64,000 bases of DNA, taken from contig NZ_CP066265.1 in the NCBI RefSeq assembly GCF_023278085.1, positions 2,386,501-2,450,500 of the forward strand. Reading direction: 5' to 3'. The notes beneath the pieces are model-generated. The model made no database searches, was not told where the DNA came from, and saw only the letters and a list, made by a program, of their open reading frames with translations. A program made the translations under genes and the position numbers. This document shows, one piece after another, positions 1 to 9,062 of the stretch. Positions within the stretch are counted from its first letter, which is position 1. Every line of letters starts with the position of its first letter. The stretch is from Pseudomonas syringae. GTDB taxonomy: Bacteria; Pseudomonadota; Gammaproteobacteria; Pseudomonadales; Pseudomonadaceae.

Positions 1-928
1 TACTGGCGCCGACCGGAGATTCCGGCTGGAGCTTCAGGTAGAAGTAGAACAACACCAGCGTGATCAGGACCAGCAACGCAGCGGCGGCACTGGCCAGCCC
101 CCAGTTGAGGAACGACTGCACCTGCTGGACGATGAATTCGGGCAGCATCATGTTCTGTGCGCCACCCAGCAACGCGGGTGTGACGTAATAGCCGAGCGAC
201 ATGACAAACACCATCAAGCCACCGGAAAACAGCCCTGGACGGCACAGCGGCAAAAATACCCGGAAGAAATTAGTCCATGGGCTGGCACCGCAGATCGAAC
301 CGGCCTGCAACACCATGGGGTCGATGGCCTGCATGGTGGCCTGCAACGGCAGAACGATGAACGGAATCATGATGTAGCTCATGCCGATCACCACACCGGT
401 CAGGTTATGCACCATCTCCAGCGGCTGATCGATGATGCCCATGCCCATCAGCGCCTTGTTGATGACGCCCGAAGCCTGCAGTAAAACCAGCCACGAATAG
501 GTGCGGGCCAGCAGGCTGGTCCACATCGACAGCAGCACGATGTTGAGAATCCAGCGCCCCCAGCCGCGTGGCACCAGAGTAATGACCCAGGCCAGCGGGA
601 AGCCCAGCAGCAGGCTGAACAGCGTGACCAGCCCGGCGACCGAGAAGGTGTTCAGCAACACCCTGGAATAGGCCGAGTTGGCGAACAGTTGCTCGTAGTT
701 ACCCAGACCGGGCACCGGTTCAAGTACGCCGCGCAGCAGCAGGCCGATCAATGGTGCGAAGAAAAACAGACCCAGGAACAACAGCGCCGGAAGCAGGTTA
801 CGGCTGCCACGCCAGCGCTGCGCGAGGGAAGAGGGTGGCTGCATGCTCGTCGCCTTGTTACAGGCCGCACCGGCGGTGCTGGACGCACCACCGGCCGGGT
901 TGGATTGACCAGAGACGACAGCCGTCAT
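1..928 (-). CDS. ABC transporter permease, PotB/PotH type (partial, 3' end beyond window)
   Basis: This is an inner-membrane permease of a polyamine/opine-type ABC importer. I translated it from the reverse strand: it starts MTAVVSGQSNPAGG, has a hydrophilic N-terminal tail of about 40 residues, then a first membrane span (LLPALLFLGLFFFAPLIGLL). Several more hydrophobic spans follow, with the EAA-like loop around QAGSICGASPWTNFFRVFLP that contacts the ATPase. The frame is open to the window edge, so the C-terminus is missing. The ATG is only 2 bases downstream of the stop of the binding-protein gene, so the two are one operon. Substrate is inferred only from family resemblance to spermidine/putrescine and 2-aminoethylphosphonate permeases. 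Confidence 0.85.
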   Translation of the reverse strand, partial: MTAVVSGQSNPAGGASSTAGAACNKATSMQPPSSLAQRWRGSRNLLPALLFLGLFFFAPLIGLLLRGVLEPVPGLGNYEQLFANSAYSRVLLNTFSVAGLVTLFSLLLGFPLAWVITLVPRGWGRWILNIVLLSMWTSLLARTYSWLVLLQASGVINKALMGMGIIDQPLEMVHNLTGVVIGMSYIMIPFIVLPLQATMQAIDPMVLQAGSICGASPWTNFFRVFLPLCRPGLFSGGLMVFVMSLGYYVTPALLGGAQNMMLPEFIVQQVQSFLNWGLASAAAALLVLITLVLFYFYLKLQPESPVGAS

Positions 929-930
929 TT

Positions 931-1956
931 TTACTTGACCAGCCATTCGTTCCACCGTGTCGCAATGTCGGCACCATTTTTGGCCCAGTAGGCGAAGTCG
1001 AGCGTGATCTGGTCGGCGACGTGCGCGGTCGGCAGGTTAGGCGCCAGTGTAGAGTCCAGTCGCGCAATGCTTTGGGTGTTCACCGGCGCGTAGGCACTGA
1101 GGTTGGAGAAGTCGGCCTGACCTTTGGCGCTGGTCGCATTGGCGATGAACTTCATCGCAGCGTCCTTGTTTTTGGCGCCTTTGGGCACGACCAGAAAATC
1201 AGCCATGACCAGGTTCTGCTTCCAGCTCACACCCACTGGCGCGCCATCCTGTTGCAGGGCGTAGACCCGGCCGTTCCACATCTGGCCCATCGACACTTCG
1301 CCGGAGGCAAGCAGCTGCTGCGATTGCGCACCGCCGCCCCACCAGACGATGTCTTTTTTGATGGTATCGAGTTTCTTGAAGGCGCGATCAAGGTCCAGCG
1401 GATAGAGCTTGTCGGGTGCTACGCCGTCGGCCAGCAGCGCCAGTTCGAGTACGCCGGGGCTTGGCCATTTGTACAGGGCGCGCTTGCCAGGCCAGGTCTT
1501 GGTGTCGAACATGGCGGACCAGTCCGCAGGCGGTTTGGCGCCTACCTTGCTCTCGTTGAAACCGAGCACAAAGGAGAAGAAGAATGAGCCTGCGCCATGA
1601 TCGGTGACAAAGCGCTTGTCGATCTCGTCGCGTTTGATGGTGTTGAAGTCCAGTGGCTCCAGCAGGCCCTCGCTGGCGGCGCGCAGAGCGAAATCGGCTT
1701 CGACGTCGACCACGTCCCACTGCACGTTGCCGCTTTCGACCATGGCTTTGAGTTTGCCGTAGTCGGTTGGGCCGTCCTGCACCACTGTAATGCCGCTGGC
1801 CTTGCTGAACGGCGCTGCCCAGGCTTGTTTCTGGAAGTCCTGGGTTGAGCCGCCCCAACTCACGAAATTGACGCTGTCGGCGGCGCTGGCGGCGGCACTC
1901 GATAAAGCCAGCACGCCAGCCGCCAGAACGGCCATTGCACGTTTGTTCAACACCAT
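931..1956 (-). CDS. ABC transporter periplasmic substrate-binding protein, PotD-like
   Basis: Periplasmic solute-binding protein of about 341 residues for the adjacent permease. It has a clear Sec signal peptide (charged start, hydrophobic core AVLAAGVLALSSAAASA) and a mature part beginning ADSVNFVSWGGSTQD, typical of the PotD/extracellular binding protein family 1 group. Motifs such as WDVVDVEADFALRAASEG match the polyamine/opine binders. I chose the ATG at 1956 because GAGGG lies 7 bases before it; an in-frame GTG two codons upstream is the alternative. A TGGTATTCCA palindrome lies about 170 bases upstream and probably places the transporter under the GntR regulator at 4386-5138. The exact ligand cannot be read from sequence. 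Confidence 0.88.
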   Translation of the reverse strand: MVLNKRAMAVLAAGVLALSSAAASAADSVNFVSWGGSTQDFQKQAWAAPFSKASGITVVQDGPTDYGKLKAMVESGNVQWDVVDVEADFALRAASEGLLEPLDFNTIKRDEIDKRFVTDHGAGSFFFSFVLGFNESKVGAKPPADWSAMFDTKTWPGKRALYKWPSPGVLELALLADGVAPDKLYPLDLDRAFKKLDTIKKDIVWWGGGAQSQQLLASGEVSMGQMWNGRVYALQQDGAPVGVSWKQNLVMADFLVVPKGAKNKDAAMKFIANATSAKGQADFSNLSAYAPVNTQSIARLDSTLAPNLPTAHVADQITLDFAYWAKNGADIATRWNEWLVK

Positions 1957-2123
1957 GTTCACGCCCTCATTTGTTGTGTTTTTGAGCGGGCTTTTGTCGC
2001 CCGCTTAGTCGGGAGCAGTAGGTCCAATGGGCCTTGAAACTTGAAGCGGTCAGGCGCTTTTATTGATGCTGTCCCTTGGCGGGTGTACCTGACAAAGCAG
2101 TCGGTTTATGGAATGTCATATTA

Positions 2124-2133
2124 TGGTATTCCA
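2124..2133. promoter_or_regulatory. Candidate GntR operator (TGGTATTCCA) upstream of the ABC transporter
   Basis: This ten-base site differs by one base from the perfect palindrome TGGTATACCA found at 3371-3380 and 8831-8842. It sits in the 270-base region before the binding-protein gene. Its role as an operator is inferred from the repetition in front of three transcription units of one cluster. The rest of 1957-2226 shows no gene. Confidence 0.5.
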
Positions 2134-2226
2134 AACTTTCTGCAAGCATTTTGCCCCTCCAAAATGCCTTCATTCGATGCTTTCCCATGCTCGAAAGCCA
2201 ATGAGTAAAGGCGGTTTGCCTCAGTG

Positions 2227-3336
2227 TCAGCCGGGAAACGGAATGCTTTCAATCACTTCCAGATCGTAACCGGTCAGACCGGCGTACTTCAGCGGTGGAC
2301 CGAGATGGCGCAGTTTGCCGACGCCCAGGTCCTGCAGAATCTGCGCACCGGTGCCGACTTCGGAATAGATGCGTGATTGCGAGCGTGTGTACTGCCGAGG
2401 TGGCTGGGTAAGCTGTGGAATACGCGCCAGCAGGGCTTGAGACGATTCATGATTGGCCAGCACCACGACCACACCGTGGCCTTCTTCGGCGACCCGTTGC
2501 AACGCCGCCCAGAGCGTCCAGTTGGCCGGCCCCGTGTATTCGGCACCGACCAGGTCACGCAATGGATCGACCACGTGTACACGCACCAGCGTGGCGTCTT
2601 CACGGCGGATATCGCCCATCACCATTGCCATGTGCACACCGCCTTCGATGCGGTCTTCGTAGCTGAACAGGCGAAAAGTGCCGTGTACCGTGGGCAACTC
2701 GCGCTCACCGATTCTGACGACGGTGTGCTCGGTGCTCAGCCGATAGTGAATCAGGTCAGCGATGGTGCCGATGCGGATGCCGTGTTTTTCTGCAAACCGT
2801 TCCAGGTCCGGCCGCCGCGCCATGCTGCCGTCGTCATTCATGACTTCGACGATCACCGAGGCGGGTGTGAAACCGGCGAGCCGTGCGAGGTCGCAGCCTG
2901 CTTCGGTGTGCCCCGCACGAGTCAGCACGCCGCCATCCCGCGCACGCAAAGGAAAGATATGGCCCGGCTGCACCAGGTCTTCGGGAATCGCCGCCGTATT
3001 GACCGCCGCCTGCACGGTGCGGGCGCGATCCGCCGCGCTGATGCCGGTTGTCACCCCCGTGGTAGCTTCGATGGATACGGTGAAGGCGGTGGCGAATACA
3101 CTGCCGTTGTTCGGCACCATTTGCTCCAGGCCAAGGCGCTGGCAATGCTCGTCGGTCAGTGTCAGACAGATCAGCCCACGCGCCTCGCGGGCCATGAAAC
3201 TGATAGCGTGTGCCGAACAACAATCGGCGGCGAGCAAGAGGTCGCCTTCGTTTTCGCGGTCTTCGTCGTCGACCAGCAACACCATCTTGCCTTGGCGATA
3301 GTCTTCAATGATGTCTTCGATGCGATCGAACGCCAT
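2227..3336 (-). CDS. ribB: 3,4-dihydroxy-2-butanone-4-phosphate synthase with degenerate GTP cyclohydrolase II-like domain (RibBX type)
   Basis: Enzyme of riboflavin synthesis converting ribulose 5-phosphate to 3,4-dihydroxy-2-butanone 4-phosphate and formate. The N-terminal RibB domain (about residues 1-200) is intact: the acidic DDEDRENEGDLL loop and the HTEAGCDLARLAG segment carry the metal and substrate ligands. The C-terminal half resembles GTP cyclohydrolase II but lacks the zinc-binding cysteines: where the family has C-x10-C-x-C, this protein reads VVDPLRDLVGAEYTG. It therefore fits the RibBX architecture, not a bifunctional RibBA. The start at 3336 (MAFDRIEDII) is the normal family start; an upstream ATG at 3381 would overlap the operator. 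Its place in a catabolic cluster, not with rib genes, suggests it boosts flavin supply for a flavin-dependent oxygenase. Confidence 0.9.
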   Translation of the reverse strand: MAFDRIEDIIEDYRQGKMVLLVDDEDRENEGDLLLAADCCSAHAISFMAREARGLICLTLTDEHCQRLGLEQMVPNNGSVFATAFTVSIEATTGVTTGISAADRARTVQAAVNTAAIPEDLVQPGHIFPLRARDGGVLTRAGHTEAGCDLARLAGFTPASVIVEVMNDDGSMARRPDLERFAEKHGIRIGTIADLIHYRLSTEHTVVRIGERELPTVHGTFRLFSYEDRIEGGVHMAMVMGDIRREDATLVRVHVVDPLRDLVGAEYTGPANWTLWAALQRVAEEGHGVVVVLANHESSQALLARIPQLTQPPRQYTRSQSRIYSEVGTGAQILQDLGVGKLRHLGPPLKYAGLTGYDLEVIESIPFPG

Positions 3337-3370
3337 GCTCAGGACCCCGGTGTTATGGAAGAGTGAATCG

Positions 3371-3380
3371 TGGTATACCA
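3371..3380. promoter_or_regulatory. Candidate GntR operator TGGTATACCA between ribB and the DUF1330 gene
   Basis: Perfect 10-base palindrome in the 94-base divergent spacer between the leftward ribB-like gene and the rightward DUF1330 gene. The right flank (ATAAGAC) also resembles the outer arm (ATCAGAC) of the 22-base palindrome at 8826-8847. It could control both genes. Binding by the GntR protein of this cluster is inference. Confidence 0.6.
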
Positions 3381-3430
3381 TAAGACAGAATATTTCATAG
3401 ATTCCCTGCCATTGAAACAGTGAGATCGCG

Positions 3431-3721
3431 ATGAAGGCCTATTGGATTGCGCACGTCGATGTGACCGACCTCCAGCAGTACAGCGAATACACCCAGCGTG
3501 CACCCGCCGCATTTACCCTGTTTGGCGGCAAATTCCTGGCACGGGGAGGCCGGTCCGAAGCCATGGAGGGCCGGACCACGCCGCAACGCACGGTCATTAT
3601 TGAATTTGAATCCTACGAACAGGCCGTCGCCTGCTACCACTCGCCTGAGTACCAGAACGCCATGAGCCACCGGCAAGGCGCGTCGAAGGCCGAAATTGTG
3701 ATAGTTGAGGGGCAGCCTTGA
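3431..3721 (+). CDS. DUF1330 family protein
   Basis: Small cytoplasmic protein of 96 residues with the dimeric alpha-beta-barrel fold expected of DUF1330. It begins MKAYWIAHVDVTD and carries the family pattern FGGKFLARGG followed by ...VIIEFESYEQAVACYHSPEYQ. The biochemical role of the family is not established. It is transcribed away from ribB and shares the palindromic operator at 3371-3380 with it, so it probably belongs to the same induced pathway, perhaps as an accessory or small enzyme acting on an unstable intermediate. That role is inference. Confidence 0.85.
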   Translation: MKAYWIAHVDVTDLQQYSEYTQRAPAAFTLFGGKFLARGGRSEAMEGRTTPQRTVIIEFESYEQAVACYHSPEYQNAMSHRQGASKAEIVIVEGQP

Positions 3722-3759
3722 GCTACAAGCTACAAGCTACAAGCTTCAAGCTTAAAGCA
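3721..3759. repeat. Short tandem heptamer repeat (GCTACAA)
   Basis: GCTACAA occurs three times in tandem and is followed by the variant GCTTCAA, directly after the stop codon of the DUF1330 gene. The following bases (CTTGCAGCTTGCAGCTAAAAACTTG) are of the same AGCTT/GCAGC-rich kind. A related string is found at 32159-32188 at the end of another gene, so this looks like a dispersed Pseudomonas intergenic repeat family. Confidence 0.7.
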
Positions 3760-3820
3760 AGATCAAATACTGCTCGGACTGCTTCACTTGCAGCTTGCAG
3801 CTAAAAACTTGCCGCTGCCC

Positions 3821-5138
<1,318 letters not shown>

Positions 5139-5236
5139 CGGGTTTGCTCGGTATTGGGCTGTCAATGTAAGGGGGCTGGCGATGTGAAAAACACGACGGT
5201 AGACATGACGGTAGCCAAAGCCTCGCTCATGTCGCC

Positions 5237-5257
5237 AGCCCGCGAACCTCGCGGGCT
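5237..5257. terminator. Hairpin without a T tract, between the flavin reductase and GntR genes
   Basis: AGCCCGCGA and TCGCGGGCT form a nine-base stem with a three-base loop in the 205-base gap. It lacks a clear run of T on either strand, so it may be a weak or processing hairpin ending the leftward operon that starts at 8793. Confidence 0.45.
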
Positions 5258-5343
5258 GCTGCATGCCCCGGAGGTTTGCATCCGGGTCGCGGCCGAGTTT
5301 ATCACGCCGACGCCTGCAACCACCAAAACCGCCCGCCGCAGCC

Positions 5344-5829
5344 TCAGACGATCGGCGCGAGCGCACCCATCTTGCCGCGGTGATAGATCATCGGTGTCAC
5401 CGGAATCGCAGGCAGAATCAGATTTTTCACCGCGCCGACGATGATCGCGTGATCGCCCCCGTCGTATTCACGCCACAACTCGCATTCGATGATGGCGGTC
5501 GCTTTGTCCAGTAGCGGGTTGCCCAGCTCGCTCAACTGCCACTCGATGCCTTTGGTCTTGTCTTTGCCCTTGCTGGCGAACGCGTAGGCCTCGACCTGCT
5601 GATCGGCAGACAGCAGGTGAATCGCAAACTTTTTGCTGTCGCGCAGCACCGGGTAGGTGTCGGACGCGTAATTGGGGCAGAACAGCACCAGCGCCGGGTC
5701 GATGGACAGCGCACTGAACGCACTGGCGGTGATGCCGACCAGGTTGCCCTCGGGGTCCAGCGTGGTGACAATCGTGACGCCCGAAGGGAATGACGCCATG
5801 ACTTCTTTGTAGATACTCGGTTCAATCAT
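5344..5829 (-). CDS. Flavin reductase-like domain protein (FMN-binding split barrel)
   Basis: NAD(P)H:flavin oxidoreductase of about 161 residues, which reduces free FMN or FAD for use by a separate oxygenase. The start segment FPSGVTIVTTLDPEGNLVG and the following ITASAFSALSIDPALVLFCPN are diagnostic of the HpaC/flavin-reductase family, and GDHAIIVGAVK is the conserved histidine segment. I chose ATG 5829 (GAGG 8 bases upstream). A start at 5856 would overlap the aldehyde dehydrogenase stop. It is the last gene of the DUF1185-hydrolase-dehydrogenase operon. Such reductases normally partner an oxygenase, and none is in the window, so the partner probably lies just to the left. Confidence 0.88.
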   Translation of the reverse strand: MIEPSIYKEVMASFPSGVTIVTTLDPEGNLVGITASAFSALSIDPALVLFCPNYASDTYPVLRDSKKFAIHLLSADQQVEAYAFASKGKDKTKGIEWQLSELGNPLLDKATAIIECELWREYDGGDHAIIVGAVKNLILPAIPVTPMIYHRGKMGALAPIV

Positions 5830-5842
5830 CGCAGCGGCCTCG

Positions 5843-7324
5843 TTAACGCATGACAAATGGATCAGGCATGGGCGCCTGCGAAAGGTTGATCCACACCGTT
5901 TTCAGTTCGGTGTAGGCCAGCACAGAGTCTATCCCGCTCTCGCGGCCGTAGCCGCTGTTTTTAAAACCGCCGATAGGCGCCATGGCCGATACCGCACGGT
6001 ACGTGTTGACCCAGATGATCCCGGAGCGGATATCGCGGGCCAGCCGGTGGGCACGGCCCAGGTCGCGGGTCCAGATACCGGCGGCAAGGCCGAACTGGGA
6101 GTCGTTGGCGATTGCCAGTGCTTCGGCTTCGTCCTTGAAACGAATCACCGACGCGACCGGGCCGAAGACTTCCTCCTGCATGATCTTCATCGAGTTGTGA
6201 TCGCACTCGAATAGCGTAGGTTCATAGAACCAGCCCTTGCTGTCCAGTTCAGGACGTTTGCCACCCAGACGCAGGCGTGCGCCTTCAGCCAGTGCGTCGG
6301 CCACCAGACCCTCGACCACCGCCAGTTGCTGGGCGGTGGCCATCGGGCCCATTTCAGTGGCTTCATCCTGAGGGTTGCCGATGCGGATTCTGCTGGCGCG
6401 TTCGGCCAGGCGTTCGACGAACTCGTCGTAGATTTCGTCCTGCACCAGCAATCGCGAGCCTGAAACACAGCTCTGCCCGGAAGCGGCGTAGATGCCCGCA
6501 ACGGCGCCATTGATGGCGCTGTCGAGGTCGGCGTCGGCAAAAATGATATTCGGCGACTTGCCGCCCAGCTCCAGTGACAGTTTGGCGAAGTTTTCCGCGC
6601 TGCTGCGCACCACATGCCGCGCGGTGGCAGCGCCGCCGGTAAAGGCGATCTTGCGCACCAGCGGATGACGGGTCAGGGCTGCGCCGGTGGTGGGGCCGTA
6701 ACCGGTGATGACATTGACCACGCCAGGCGGGATGCCAGCCTCCAGGGCCAGGCGTGCCAGCTCCAGAACAGTCGCCGAGGCATGCTCCGAAGGCTTGAGC
6801 ACGATGGTGTTCCCGGCGGCCAGCGCGGGAGCCAGTTTGATGGCGGTCAGGTACAGCGGGCTGTTCCAGGGAATGATCCCGGCCACCACGCCCATCGGCT
6901 CGTGAACGGTGTAGGCAAACAGGTCCGGCTTGTCGAGGGGCAGGGTGCCGCCTTCGAGTTTGTCAGCCAGCCCGGCGGTGTAATGAAAGAACTCTGGCAG
7001 GTAGCCGACCTGGCCACGGGTTTCGCGAATCAGCTTGCCGTTGTCGCGGCTTTCCAGTTGCGCCAGTTGCTCCTTGTTCTCGGCGATCAGGTCGCCCAGC
7101 TTGCGCAACAGCTTGCCGCGTGCGGTGGCAGTCAGGCCACGCCATGCCGGGCTCTCGAAAGCTTTTTGCGCAGCCTGCACGGCGCGCTCGACATCGGCTT
7201 CATCGGCATCGGGCAGTTGCGCCCACGGCTCGGCCAGTGCCGGGTTGAGGCTCTCGAAGGTGTTGCCGGACAGCGCGTCGACCCACTGGCCGTCGATGCA
7301 CATCTGGAAGCGGGTAAGGCTCAT
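5843..7324 (-). CDS. NAD(P)-dependent aldehyde dehydrogenase
   Basis: Cytoplasmic aldehyde dehydrogenase of 493 residues, the normal length for the superfamily. Seen in the sequence are the cofactor-binding segment GIIPWNSPLYL, the catalytic glutamate in LELGGKSPNI, the nucleophilic cysteine in SGQSCVSGSR, and the C-terminal EEVFGPVASV motif. The start codon overlaps the hydrolase stop by four bases (ATGA), showing translational coupling. From position relative to hopP1 it may correspond to the gene called aldB in strain DC3000, studied alongside the indole-acetaldehyde dehydrogenase AldA; this is from memory of gene order and not verified. Its natural substrate is probably an aldehyde intermediate of the clustered pathway. 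Confidence 0.92.
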   Translation of the reverse strand: MSLTRFQMCIDGQWVDALSGNTFESLNPALAEPWAQLPDADEADVERAVQAAQKAFESPAWRGLTATARGKLLRKLGDLIAENKEQLAQLESRDNGKLIRETRGQVGYLPEFFHYTAGLADKLEGGTLPLDKPDLFAYTVHEPMGVVAGIIPWNSPLYLTAIKLAPALAAGNTIVLKPSEHASATVLELARLALEAGIPPGVVNVITGYGPTTGAALTRHPLVRKIAFTGGAATARHVVRSSAENFAKLSLELGGKSPNIIFADADLDSAINGAVAGIYAASGQSCVSGSRLLVQDEIYDEFVERLAERASRIRIGNPQDEATEMGPMATAQQLAVVEGLVADALAEGARLRLGGKRPELDSKGWFYEPTLFECDHNSMKIMQEEVFGPVASVIRFKDEAEALAIANDSQFGLAAGIWTRDLGRAHRLARDIRSGIIWVNTYRAVSAMAPIGGFKNSGYGRESGIDSVLAYTELKTVWINLSQAPMPDPFVMR

Positions 7325-8169
7325 GCAACGGTCCCCTTTATCGAATGGTGGACGGACGCCGATTTGTCCAGACCGATTTTTTCAAAGAACGCCATTAACA
7401 CCTGATTGACCAGACGCGGCGATTCCACCGGCATCATGTGGCGTTGATCGGGCAGTATGGCGACTTCGGCATCACGAATGCGCAGCGCCAGCTCACGGGC
7501 CATTTCCGGGGTTGATCCGGGGTCCAGCTCACCTGTAACGATCAGCGTGGGCACATGAATATCGCCCAGATCGTCGGCGCGGTACATGTCCTGAGTGGCG
7601 AATAATTTGTACGTGGTCAGGTAACCCTGCGGGTCATTGCTGGCCAGATTTTGCCGGATGGCCGCGATCTGCGCCGGATTGGCCGCCTGATATTCGCGGC
7701 TGAACCAGCGCGAAAGGGCTTCGCCCGCGTTGGCATCCGGGCCATGCTCGGCCGCCTGGCCAGTGCGCGCGATAACGCTGGCACGCTGCTCGGGGCTGCG
7801 GTTGAACACGCTGTTAAGGATGATCAACCCGGACAGGTGCTGCGGGAATTGCAGGGCGAATGCGCGTGCAACCAGCCCGCCCATCGAGAAACCGATGACG
7901 GCCGCCTTCGGCAGACCGAGGTGTTCCAGCAGCTCGCGCAACTGCTCGGCATAACCCGGCAGACCGGTGTCCGGATCGGGGCGCGGGCTGGCACCATGGC
8001 CGAGCATGTCATAGGCAATGACCTGATAATGCGCCGCCAGACCAACGATCTGGCCGCCCCACATTTCTTTATTCAGGCCCACCCCGTGAATCAACACCAC
8101 GGGGTGACCTTGGCCGGTCGCCAGATAGCTGGTACCCGCCGGGGTGCGTTCAGCGGTGAGCTGAATCAT
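7321..8169 (-). CDS. Alpha/beta-fold hydrolase
   Basis: Serine hydrolase of 282 residues. The oxyanion-hole motif LIHGVGLN, the nucleophile elbow GFSMGG, the acidic residue in VTGELDPGS and the catalytic histidine in PDQRHMMPVESP are all present and in order, so it should be active. Homologues hydrolyse esters, lactones or the amide/enol products of ring cleavage. It sits between the DUF1185 gene (33-base gap) and the aldehyde dehydrogenase (4-base overlap), so it probably cleaves an intermediate of the same pathway. A good ribosome site (CAGGAG) precedes the ATG. Confidence 0.9.
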   Translation of the reverse strand: MIQLTAERTPAGTSYLATGQGHPVVLIHGVGLNKEMWGGQIVGLAAHYQVIAYDMLGHGASPRPDPDTGLPGYAEQLRELLEHLGLPKAAVIGFSMGGLVARAFALQFPQHLSGLIILNSVFNRSPEQRASVIARTGQAAEHGPDANAGEALSRWFSREYQAANPAQIAAIRQNLASNDPQGYLTTYKLFATQDMYRADDLGDIHVPTLIVTGELDPGSTPEMARELALRIRDAEVAILPDQRHMMPVESPRLVNQVLMAFFEKIGLDKSASVHHSIKGTVA

Positions 8170-8202
8170 GAATCGCTCCTGCGCAGAAGTGGAGAGGGAC
8201 GA

Positions 8203-8793
8203 TTACTGGGCCTTTTCGGCGGCCAGTTCTTCCAGATCGATATAGCGGTTACCAATGCGCGGATGCAGGCGTCCGCCGTTGGCTGCACCCAGCACGACGA
8301 TGATTTCGTCGGCGCGTGGCGCATCTTCAATGTGCATTTCCAGGGTGATGTAGTGCGAACGCAGACCTTCGTCATCCTTGTGCATCATCGGAATCTGAAT
8401 CGACGTGCCAGGGCCGCCGCGCTTGTTGGTGAAGCTCAGGTAGCTCTTGGCCTTTACCGCTTCGCGATAGTGATTGCCGAAGCGCAGGGTATGAATCACC
8501 GCCGAGGCGTGTTCGATTTCGCCGTCTGTACCGACCACTGCAGCTTTGCCGTAAGCCTCGATCCTGTCGGCACCGCCAATGGCGTCGGTGAGGCGCTTGA
8601 CCATCAGCTCGCCCAGATCCGAGCAGTTGGCGCGAATCTCCGGCTTGAGATCTTCGACAAATCCGCGCCCCAGCCACGGGTTTTTGATCACGACTGCCAG
8701 GCCCACCATCGTCACCGGCTTGTCAGTGGCTTTGCCACCTTCGATGAAGGTTTCTTCAGTGTAATTAACGATTTTGCGAATCTCGAAGCTCAT
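8203..8793 (-). CDS. Amino acid synthesis family protein (DUF1185)
   Basis: Protein of 196 residues of the DUF1185 'AA_synth' family. Recognisable are the N-terminal IRKIVNYTEETFIEGG, the central VVIKNPWLGRGFVEDL and the later GGPGTSIQIPMMHKDDEG. The family name comes from early annotation and no reaction is firmly established; the genes are often found beside flavin-dependent oxygenases and N-compound catabolic genes. It is the first gene of the leftward operon and is preceded by a strong ribosome site and, 33 bases upstream, by the 22-base palindromic operator. Confidence 0.88.
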   Translation of the reverse strand: MSFEIRKIVNYTEETFIEGGKATDKPVTMVGLAVVIKNPWLGRGFVEDLKPEIRANCSDLGELMVKRLTDAIGGADRIEAYGKAAVVGTDGEIEHASAVIHTLRFGNHYREAVKAKSYLSFTNKRGGPGTSIQIPMMHKDDEGLRSHYITLEMHIEDAPRADEIIVVLGAANGGRLHPRIGNRYIDLEELAAEKAQ

Positions 8794-8825
8794 GAACGAC
8801 TCCCGGAACGAGTGTTTTGTATTTC

Positions 8826-8847
8826 GTCTGATGGTATACCATCAGAC
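8826..8847. promoter_or_regulatory. 22-base perfect palindrome, candidate GntR operator
   Basis: A perfect inverted repeat with core TGATGGTATACCATCA and outer arms GTC and GAC. It lies 33 bases upstream of the DUF1185 start, where a repressor would block the promoter. The core is shared with 3371-3380 and, with one change, with 2124-2133. The region from 8848 to 9062 also contains the promoter for the rightward fdhA-like gene. Confidence 0.7.
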
Positions 8848-9062
8848 CGGCCATGCAAATGCTTATTTGCGAGCCGTACACGCGGGTATCAGCCATTCTG
8901 ATCAGCCTGAAAGCCGGACGAAGTGTGTACTCCACCTCCGTTGCCCATGACCGCTCGTCAGGTGTGCGGGCAATCGCTTTGAACATGCCAGTTCTCGTTG
9001 TGACAGACATTCGGTGAGCCATAAAAAGCTTCATCGAATTTTTAAACTCAGGAGAGCCGAAT

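Noticed and set aside
751..1587. Long rightward open frame opposite the binding-protein gene
   Set aside because: It is an antisense shadow of a GC-rich gene; no domain, no ribosome site, and the leftward product has signal peptide and family motifs.
2377..3366. 329-codon rightward frame across the ribB-like gene
   Set aside because: Antisense to a well-conserved enzyme; the protein has no recognisable pattern.
7651..8901. 416-codon rightward frame across the hydrolase and DUF1185 genes
   Set aside because: It spans two real leftward genes and the intergenic operator, so it is a by-product of codon bias.
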